Source: Hymenobacter ruricola (lineage in GTDB: Bacteria > Bacteroidota > Bacteroidia > Cytophagales > Hymenobacteraceae). Taken from it: 64,000 nucleotides of DNA. Where the stretch lies: the NCBI RefSeq assembly GCF_015694525.1, contig NZ_JADQDM010000002.1, positions 62,001-126,000 on the forward strand, given 5' to 3'. Positions 8,777 through 14,618 of this stretch are shown piece by piece. A program made the translations under genes and the position numbers. Numbering within the stretch: position 1 is the first letter of the stretch; the number at the start of each line of letters is the position of its first letter. The notes under the pieces were generated by a model. That model did not search any database. It saw nothing but the letters and a program-made list of their open reading frames with translations, and was not told the origin of the DNA.

Positions 8777-9463
8777 ATGTCCGTTTTCTTCCTGCAAGTG
8801 GTGCCCGCCGCTGCCGATTCTGTTAACACCGCCGCCCCCATTGCCAGCACCAGCGTCCCGGTGCTCGACCTGCTGCTGCGCGGCGGCTGGATTATGATTC
8901 CGCTGGTGGGGCTGTCCATTCTTTCGGTCTACATCATCATCGAGCGTTACTTCACCATCCGGCGGGCCGCCGGCGACCCCGATTCCTTCATGAATGGCAT
9001 CCGCTCGCTGATGGTGAAAGGCGACCTGGCCGGCGCCAAGCTGCTGTGCGCCCAAACGGCCTCGCCGCTGGCCCGCATGGTGGAGAAAGGCCTGCGCCGC
9101 ATCGGCCTGCCGCTGAAGGAAATCGAAACCAGCGTGGAAAACGTGGGCAAGATTGAGATTGCGCGCCTCGAAAAGAACATCAGCATCCTGGGCATCATTG
9201 CCGGCATCGCGCCCATGATTGGCTTCGTGGGCACCATCATCGGGGTTATCAAGATTTTCTACTCCATTGCCGCCACCAAGGAGTTTGGCATTCCGCAGGT
9301 GGCCGACGGCCTGTACGTGAAGCTGGTGACCTCGGCCACGGGCCTCATCGTGGGCATCATCGCCCACGTGGGCTACCACTGGCTCAGCATCCTGGTCGAG
9401 CGCATGGTGTTCCGCATGGAAAACTCGGCCATCGAGTTCATGGACATTCTCCAGGACAATTAA
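8777..9463 (+). CDS. exbB: ExbB/TolQ/MotA-family proton channel subunit
   Basis: Encodes 228 residues. It has the family topology: an N-terminal helix near residues 30-55 (GGWIMIPLVGLSILSVYIII), a cytoplasmic region with LARMVEKGLRRIG, then two helices around 128-155 (ISILGIIAGIAPMIGFVGTI) and 175-205 (LVTSATGLIVGIIAHVGY). The small and Thr residues lining helices 2 and 3 (VGTIIGV, TSATGLIVG) are the proton-pathway signature. It would form the pentameric channel around the ExbD dimer and power the TonB-like protein at 10113. It starts 8 nt after the SPOR gene. Confidence 0.93.
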   Translation: MSVFFLQVVPAAADSVNTAAPIASTSVPVLDLLLRGGWIMIPLVGLSILSVYIIIERYFTIRRAAGDPDSFMNGIRSLMVKGDLAGAKLLCAQTASPLARMVEKGLRRIGLPLKEIETSVENVGKIEIARLEKNISILGIIAGIAPMIGFVGTIIGVIKIFYSIAATKEFGIPQVADGLYVKLVTSATGLIVGIIAHVGYHWLSILVERMVFRMENSAIEFMDILQDN

Positions 9464-9554
9464 TTGATTTGCTGATTCTTTAATGTGCTGATGTGCTGAA
9501 ACTAGGATTCGGCCTTCAGCACATTAATCTATCAATTCATTAGCACATCAACCA
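9464..9554. repeat. imperfect palindromic spacer between exbB and exbD
   Basis: TTAATGTGCTGATGTGCTGAA on the left pairs with TTCAGCACATTAATC on the right, and TTGATTTGCTGATT with AGCACATCAA further out. The result is a long imperfect hairpin inside the operon. Confidence 0.55.
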
Positions 9555-9974
9555 ATGAATCTATCCCGTCGCCACCGCCTTACGTCGCACGTCGAGACCG
9601 GGGCCATGAACGACATCATGTTTTTCCTGATGTTGTTTTTCCTGATTGCCTCCACGCTGGTGAACCCCAACGTCATCAAGCTGCTGCTGCCCAACGCCAA
9701 ATCGAGCAAGCAGGTAATGAAGCAGCCCATCACCATTTCGGTGGACGCGGCCGGGACTTATTACGTCAATAAAAAGCCGGTCAATCCCGCTTCGGTCGAA
9801 ACCGAGCTGGTGGCCCTGGTGGGCACCGCGCCCACCGAGGAGCAACCCACCGTGGTGCTGCGCGTTGATAATTCGTTGAACGTTCAGAAGCTGGTTGACA
9901 TTCTGGAAATCGGCAACCGCCTCAAGCTGAAAATGGTGATGGCCACCCAGGCGCAGCAGGCGGCCGGCAAATAA
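9555..9974 (+). CDS. exbD: ExbD/TolR-family proton channel subunit
   Basis: Encodes 139 residues. One N-terminal membrane helix (about 20-38) carries the essential proton-binding aspartate in MNDIMFFLMLFFLIAST. The periplasmic domain has the usual ITISVDAAGTYYVN strand and LRVDNSLNVQKLVDILEIG. It forms the dimer inside the ExbB pentamer. Only one ExbD is present, where many Bacteroidota loci carry two. It is 91 nt from exbB, separated by a palindromic spacer rather than the usual tight coupling. Confidence 0.92.
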   Translation: MNLSRRHRLTSHVETGAMNDIMFFLMLFFLIASTLVNPNVIKLLLPNAKSSKQVMKQPITISVDAAGTYYVNKKPVNPASVETELVALVGTAPTEEQPTVVLRVDNSLNVQKLVDILEIGNRLKLKMVMATQAQQAAGK

Positions 9975-10112
9975 TGGGCTGATTGACTAATTTGCTGATG
10001 AGTTGATGAAAGTTGGCACCGCGCTAGCTCTGAACGGCATCACCTGCCATTATGCATTTTTGGTTCGTTCTGCATCAGCATATTAACCCATAAATTAATC
10101 AGCACCTCAACA
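9975..10112. repeat. imperfect palindromic spacer between exbD and tonB
   Basis: CTGATTGACTAATTTGCTGA on the left is an imperfect inverted copy of CATCAGCATATTAACCC and AATTAATCAG on the right. Same design as the other two spacers of this operon. No gene is visible in it. Confidence 0.5.
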
Positions 10113-10997
10113 ATGGCTATTGACTATCAGGAACCCCACCGCCGCGAAGGCCTGATTGGCACCCTGGTGGTTCACGGGGGGCTCTTGCTGCTGTTCATCT
10201 TCATGGTGTTCAAGGGCCCCGACCCGCCGCTGCAACCGCTGGGCGGCGGCGACGGCGTGGAGCTGAACTACGGCCTGGACGCCGCCGGCTCGGGCGATGT
10301 GCAAAGCATGGCCACCGCCAACAACTCGCCTAACCGCGAAGACAGCCGCCCGCCCGTGGCCAGCCCCGACCCGCAGCCCCGGCCCGCGGCGGCCGCCACG
10401 CCCGACCCCACGCCGCCGGCGCAGGAGAAAATCATCACCAGCGAGGCCGAGGAAAGCCCCGTGTCGGAGGCCCCTGTGGAAACCCCCGCGCCCCCCAAGG
10501 AAGAAGTGAAAGTGGCGCCCAAGCCCAAGCGGCAGGTGGCCGTGGTGTTCTCGCCCAAAGGCAGTGCCACCGGCGGCGGCAACGGCGTGAACGGCAGCAG
10601 CAACGCGCCCACCGGCAACAACAACGGCGACCGCCCCGGCACCGTGGGCGACCAGGGCGACCCCAACGGCTCGCTCGACGCCAAGGCGCTCTACGGCGCG
10701 CCCGGGCGCGGCGGCTCGGGCAGTAGCCCCGGCAGCGGGGGCCTCGAAATGGCCGGTTGGGCGTTTGAGGCGGTGCCGGATATTCCAAAAATAGATGACA
10801 CGCCGGGCGTGGCCCGATTCAAAATCGTCATTGATGCGAATGGCGACCCTCAATCGGTGACCAAGGTTTCGGGCAGCATCTCGCCCGAACAAACCAATGC
10901 CGTGCGCAATGCCTTGATGAAAGCTTCTTTTCGCAATGTGAACGGGAAAGACGGCGGCGCAACGGGATTTTACAACTTTAGGTATTCTGTCCGTTAA
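10113..10997 (+). CDS. energy transducer TonB/TolA-like protein
   Basis: Encodes 294 residues. A short cytoplasmic N-terminus with RREG precedes one membrane helix near 16-34 (GTLVVHGGLLLLFIFMVF). A long Pro/Ala/Glu/Lys-rich periplasmic linker follows (about 65-150), then a Gly/Asn/Ser-rich stretch (about 150-215). The C-terminal domain includes ARFKIVIDANGDPQSVTKVS and ends FYNFRYSVR. That layout fits a TonB or TolA type transducer driven by ExbB/ExbD. The C-terminal domain lacks the classical YP motif of TonB, so TolA-like action is equally possible. Last gene of the operon, followed by a strong terminator. Confidence 0.8.
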   Translation: MAIDYQEPHRREGLIGTLVVHGGLLLLFIFMVFKGPDPPLQPLGGGDGVELNYGLDAAGSGDVQSMATANNSPNREDSRPPVASPDPQPRPAAAATPDPTPPAQEKIITSEAEESPVSEAPVETPAPPKEEVKVAPKPKRQVAVVFSPKGSATGGGNGVNGSSNAPTGNNNGDRPGTVGDQGDPNGSLDAKALYGAPGRGGSGSSPGSGGLEMAGWAFEAVPDIPKIDDTPGVARFKIVIDANGDPQSVTKVSGSISPEQTNAVRNALMKASFRNVNGKDGGATGFYNFRYSVR

Positions 10998-11012
10998 GCG
11001 TCCCAATTGACG

Positions 11013-11053
11013 CAAAAGCCCCGCCGTCTGCAAAGCAGGCAGCGGGGCTTTTT
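11013..11053 (+). terminator. rho-independent terminator after tonB-like gene
   Basis: AAAAGCCCCGC pairs with GCGGGGCTTTTT across a 17-nt loop that itself contains CTGC/GCAG pairing. A T-run follows the stem. It separates the envelope operon from folC. Confidence 0.88.
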
Positions 11054-11117
11054 GATTACTGCCAACCGGCAAAGCCGTTAATTTGCGTTTTTCCTGCTTG
11101 CTCCAACCTTCAACGCC

Positions 11118-12428
11118 GTGACGTATTCCGAAACGCTAACTTACCTCTACGAGCAGTTGCCCATGTTCCAACGGGTGGGAGCGGCCGGCTTCAAAAAAGG
11201 ACTGGGCAACACCCTGGCGCTGGCGGAAGCGCTGGGCCACCCGGAGCGCAAGTTTCGTAGCGTGCACGTGGCCGGCACCAACGGCAAAGGCAGCAGCTCG
11301 CACCTGCTGGCGGCGGTGCTGCAGGCCGCCGGCTACAAAGTGGGCCTGTACACCTCGCCTCATTTGCGCGAATTCACGGAGCGCATCCGGGTGAACGGAC
11401 AGGAACTGGCCCCGGAATACCTGGTGGAATGGGTGGCGCAACACCGGCCACTGTTCGAGCAAATTCAGCCCTCGTTCTTCGAGATGTGCGTGGCGCTGGC
11501 CTTCGACTACTTTGCTGAACAGCGCGTCGACATTGCCATCATCGAAGTCGGGCTGGGCGGCCGCTTCGATTCCACGAACATCATCACGCCGCTGGTGTCG
11601 CTCATCACCAACATCAGCTTCGACCACCAGGCCCTGCTGGGCAACACGCTGCCCGAAATCGCGGGCGAGAAAGCAGGCATCATCAAGCCCGGTGTGCCCG
11701 TGGTGGTGAGCCAGACGCAACCCGAAGTGGCGGCCGTGTTTGAGCGCGAAGCCGCGGCCAAGCTGGCCCATCTGGTGGTGGCCGACCAGGTGTACCACGC
11801 CACCTTCGCGGGCGAACCGGCCGAGGATACCGGCCTGCGCGCCCTCCACGTCACCCAGCACGGCCGGCCCTACCTGCCCAACGCCGAGCTGGGCCTGCCC
11901 GGCGACTACCAGCAGTTCAACCTGCCCGGCGTGCTGGCCACGCTCGACGAGCTGCGCGCCCTGGGCTTCCGCCTCACGGAGGCAGCGCTGCGCACGGGCC
12001 TGCGCCAGGTGACGCAGCTCACCGGGCTGCGCGGGCGCTGGAGTATCATCGGGCGGCGCCCGCTGGTGGTGTGCGACACGGGCCACAACCCGGCCGGGCT
12101 GCGCCTGGTGATGGCCCAACTGCAGCGCGTGCCGCACCGGGCCCTGCACCTGGTCATCGGCACGGTGAATGATAAGGACGTGGCCGAAATGCTGGCTCTG
12201 CTGCCCCGGGAGGCCACGTATTATTTTTGCGCGGCCCAGATTCCGCGGGCCTTGCCGGCGGCAGAGCTGGCACAGCAGGCGGCGGCGCTGGGGCTGGCCG
12301 GCGAGGCGTATGAGTCGGTGCCGATGGCTGTGGCCGCGGCCCGCCGGGCGGCCGGGCCCGACGACGTGGTCTTCATCGGGGGCAGCACCTTTGTGGTGGC
12401 CGAAGTGGCCGAGTTGTACGCCGCCTGA
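11118..12428 (+). CDS. folC: bifunctional folylpolyglutamate synthase/dihydrofolate synthase
   Basis: Encodes 436 residues from a GTG at 11118. FolC adds glutamate to dihydropteroate and extends the polyglutamate tail of folates in an ATP-dependent, Mur-ligase-like reaction. Visible signatures are the P-loop VAGTNGKGSSSHLL, the GLYTSPHL segment, EVGLGGRFDSTN, NISFDHQALLGNT and, in the C-terminal domain, CDTGHNPAGLR. Length is normal for the family. It is cytoplasmic. The next gene, trmB, begins 31 nt downstream. Confidence 0.95.
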   Translation: MTYSETLTYLYEQLPMFQRVGAAGFKKGLGNTLALAEALGHPERKFRSVHVAGTNGKGSSSHLLAAVLQAAGYKVGLYTSPHLREFTERIRVNGQELAPEYLVEWVAQHRPLFEQIQPSFFEMCVALAFDYFAEQRVDIAIIEVGLGGRFDSTNIITPLVSLITNISFDHQALLGNTLPEIAGEKAGIIKPGVPVVVSQTQPEVAAVFEREAAAKLAHLVVADQVYHATFAGEPAEDTGLRALHVTQHGRPYLPNAELGLPGDYQQFNLPGVLATLDELRALGFRLTEAALRTGLRQVTQLTGLRGRWSIIGRRPLVVCDTGHNPAGLRLVMAQLQRVPHRALHLVIGTVNDKDVAEMLALLPREATYYFCAAQIPRALPAAELAQQAAALGLAGEAYESVPMAVAAARRAAGPDDVVFIGGSTFVVAEVAELYAA

Positions 12429-12459
12429 TTGTCTTCTTTTCAATTTTACTTTCTTCGAT

Positions 12460-13125
12460 TTGCCTCGCGTTAAGCTTCAGCGTTTTCACGACAACGCCAC
12501 CCGTCCCGATATCATTGAGCCGGGCAAGCCCGAATACGAGCAGCTGGGCGGCCGCTGGCGCACCGATTTTTTCCGGGCGCCCCACCCGCTGACCCTGGAA
12601 GTGGGCTGTGGCAAAGGCGAGTACACCGTGGGCCTGGCCCAGCGCCACCCCGAACGCAATTTCTTGGGGCTCGACATTAAAGGGGAGCGCATTTGGCGGG
12701 GCAGCACCCGCGCCGCCGAGCTGGGCCTGACCAACGTGGGCTTCGTGCGCATGCGGGCCGAAGCGCTGGCCGCGCAGTTTGGCGCCGGCGAGCTGGCCGA
12801 AATCTGGATAACGTTTCCAGACCCGCGCCCGCGCGACCGCGACATCAAGCGCCGGCTTACCTCGCCGCGCTTCCTGGCGCTGTACGAGCAGTTGCTGGCG
12901 CCCGGCGGCCTGCTGCACCTGAAAACCGACAACGAAGGCCTGTTTGAGTACACGCTGGAAACGCTGGCCGTCCGGCCCGGCGCGCGGGTGGAGCGGTTTA
13001 CGCGCGACCTGTACGCCGAAGCCGGGCCGGAATTTGCCGAAGCCCAGGCTATTCAAACCAACTTCGAAGGCAAGTACCGGGCCGTGGGCGTGCCCATCAA
13101 GTACGTGCAATTTCGCTTGAGCTAG
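12460..13125 (+). CDS. trmB: tRNA (guanine-46-N7)-methyltransferase
   Basis: Encodes 221 residues from a TTG at 12460 (MPRVKLQRFHDN), matching where TrmB proteins usually begin; the open frame extends upstream only as a shadow of folC. It has the class I SAM motif LEVGCGKGEYTVGLAQ, LGLDIKGERIWRG, IWITFPDPRPRDRDIKRR and HLKTDNEGLFEY. It methylates N7 of G46 in the tRNA variable loop. Its stop overlaps the stop of the convergent TrpF-like gene by 4 bp (CTAG, 13122-13125). Confidence 0.94.
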   Translation: MPRVKLQRFHDNATRPDIIEPGKPEYEQLGGRWRTDFFRAPHPLTLEVGCGKGEYTVGLAQRHPERNFLGLDIKGERIWRGSTRAAELGLTNVGFVRMRAEALAAQFGAGELAEIWITFPDPRPRDRDIKRRLTSPRFLALYEQLLAPGGLLHLKTDNEGLFEYTLETLAVRPGARVERFTRDLYAEAGPEFAEAQAIQTNFEGKYRAVGVPIKYVQFRLS

Positions 13126-13712
13126 TCGACTTCCAAGGCCTCAAACACGGCTTCCAGCTGGTCAAAATCGCGCAGGCCGGGCTTCACTTCGTCGCCCGAC
13201 GGGAAAGTGAGCCCGGCCAGCGGCAGCTGCGTGGCGAGGTCGCGGGCCCGCCCTGGGTCGAGGCCGGGGCCCAGCCACAAGGGCCGCTGCTGGCCCAGGC
13301 GCTGCAAGGCTTGCGGGCTGATGGCGGTGTTGCCCAGCTCAATAACCCAGCCGATGGGCGAATCCGGCAGGAGGGAGGCCTGCAAGTCGGCTTCGGCAGA
13401 CAGCTCCACGTACACCGGCGGCGCGATTTCGGCCAGTTCGGCCGCGGTGCGGGGGCGGCGGAGCAGCACGGCGTCGAGGGCGCAGTCGGCGGCCACGGCG
13501 TTGATTTCGGGCGCGCTGAGCTGGTCGAATTCCCCGATTAGCTCCACGCCGGCCACCCAGCCGGCCAGCTCTTTCACGGTGCGGGTGTCGAGGGCGCCGG
13601 GCAGGGCCGGGTCGAGCACGAAGGTGAGCTTGTCGGCGCCCATGCCGGCGCAGTAGCGCGCGTCAGACAAATTATTGATGCCGCGGATGAGCAGCGGAAC
13701 GAGGTGAGGCAC
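13122..13712 (-). CDS. TrpF-like (phosphoribosylanthranilate isomerase-like) protein, catalytic residues apparently lost
   Basis: Encodes 196 residues from a GTG at 13712. The N-terminus LIRGINNLSDARYCAGMGAD lines up with the start of TrpF (KxCGITxxEDA...GAD), and the C-terminus GLTFPSGDEVKPGLRDFDQ lines up with the TrpF segment VSSGVExxPGxKD. The fold, a TIM barrel with a phosphate site, seems kept. However the catalytic Cys position is Arg (IRG for KxCG), and the segment that should carry the catalytic Asp and GGTGxxFDW reads IGWVIELGNTAIS. So isomerase activity is doubtful. It stands alone rather than in a trp operon. A -7 motif at 13774-13781 probably drives it. Confidence 0.7.
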   Translation of the reverse strand: MPHLVPLLIRGINNLSDARYCAGMGADKLTFVLDPALPGALDTRTVKELAGWVAGVELIGEFDQLSAPEINAVAADCALDAVLLRRPRTAAELAEIAPPVYVELSAEADLQASLLPDSPIGWVIELGNTAISPQALQRLGQQRPLWLGPGLDPGRARDLATQLPLAGLTFPSGDEVKPGLRDFDQLEAVFEALEVD

Positions 13713-13773
13713 GGGAAACGGGGAGGAAGCTCGGCCGGTGGGAGCCGGTTGAGGGAGGTTGGGTGATGGGCTG

Positions 13774-13781
13774 CAAAAGTA
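13774..13781 (-). promoter_or_regulatory. -7 element (TACTTTTG) for the TrpF-like gene
   Basis: Matches TAnnTTTG on the minus strand, about 60 nt upstream of the GTG at 13712. The 20-bp palindrome at 13785-13804 occupies the space just upstream, where the promoter spacer and -33 would lie. Confidence 0.5.
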
Positions 13782-13784
13782 GGG

Positions 13785-13804
13785 CCGCGCGGCCGGCCGC
13801 GCGG
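13785..13804. promoter_or_regulatory. 20-bp perfect GC palindrome, possible operator
   Basis: CCGCGCGGCC followed by its exact reverse complement. It lies between the divergent TrpF-like gene and rpe, abutting the TrpF-like -7 motif and 24 nt upstream of the rpe TATCTTCG motif. It could bind a dimeric regulator or form a cruciform; it could also be chance in GC-rich DNA. Confidence 0.4.
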
Positions 13805-13827
13805 GGTGCCGGAGCCGCCGCCGGCCG

Positions 13828-13835
13828 TATCTTCG
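13828..13835 (+). promoter_or_regulatory. -7-like element (TATCTTCG) 5 nt upstream of rpe
   Basis: One mismatch to TAnnTTTG. Its closeness to the ATG at 13841 predicts a very short or absent 5' leader on the rpe mRNA. Confidence 0.4.
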
Positions 13836-13840
13836 TGCCC

Positions 13841-14560
13841 ATGACTTCACTTCGCCGCGCCCCGCTGCTGGCCCCGTCGTTTCTGGCCGCCGACCTGGCC
13901 AACCTGCAAGCCGAAACCGAGCGCCTAGCGGCCAGCGCCGCCGACTGGCTGCACTTCGACGTGATGGACGGCCGCTTTGTGCCCAACATTTCCTTCGGCC
14001 TGCCCGTGCTGCAAGCCGTGGCCCGCTACGCCAAGCAGCCCCTCGACGTGCACCTGATGATTGAGGAGCCTCAGCATTACCTTGCGCAATTTCGCGACGC
14101 CGGCGCGGCTGGCCTCACCGTGCACTACGAAGCCTGCACCCACCTGCACCGCGTGGTGCAGCAAATCAAGCAGCTGGGCTGCCGCGCCGGCGTGGCCCTG
14201 AACCCGCACACGCCCGTGGCCTTGCTCGAAGACATTGCCGCCGACCTCGACGTGGTGCTGGTGATGTCGGTGAACCCCGGCTTTGGCGGCCAGGCCTTCA
14301 TTCCCAACACCCTGAAAAAAGTGGCCATGCTGAAGGAATTGCTGGTCGATTGCGGCTCCAGCGCCCTGATTGAGGTGGACGGCGGCGTGAACCTGGCCAA
14401 CGCCGGGCCTCTGGTGGAAGCCGGGGCCGACGTGCTGGTGGCCGGCAACTTCGTGTTCAGCGCCCACGAGGGGCCGGTGGCCGCGCTGGCCGGCCTGCGC
14501 GAGCAACTCAACGCCCTGGAACTGCCGGTGGAGGCCGATGGGGCCCGCCGCAAGCAATAG
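13841..14560 (+). CDS. rpe: ribulose-phosphate 3-epimerase
   Basis: Encodes 239 residues from the ATG at 13841; upstream in-frame codons are a GC-rich extension without family similarity. Rpe interconverts ribulose 5-phosphate and xylulose 5-phosphate in the pentose phosphate pathway. Signatures: LLAPSFLAADLANL, WLHFDVMDGRFVPNISFG with metal-binding His/Asp, LDVHLMIEEP, MSVNPGFGGQAFIP, and EVDGGVNLANAGPLVEAGAD. TIM barrel, cytoplasmic. The last dozen residues (PVEADGARRKQ) go slightly beyond the usual end. Confidence 0.95.
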   Translation: MTSLRRAPLLAPSFLAADLANLQAETERLAASAADWLHFDVMDGRFVPNISFGLPVLQAVARYAKQPLDVHLMIEEPQHYLAQFRDAGAAGLTVHYEACTHLHRVVQQIKQLGCRAGVALNPHTPVALLEDIAADLDVVLVMSVNPGFGGQAFIPNTLKKVAMLKELLVDCGSSALIEVDGGVNLANAGPLVEAGADVLVAGNFVFSAHEGPVAALAGLREQLNALELPVEADGARRKQ

Positions 14561-14618
14561 GGTGCCGGGCCGTGCGTTTTACATTCATGCAATTACTTTT
14601 TACTGCCGACTTCCGCTC

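Noticed and set aside
12169..12459. N-terminal extension of trmB inside folC
   Set aside because: The added residues are an out-of-frame shadow of folC, and TrmB similarity starts at the TTG at 12460.
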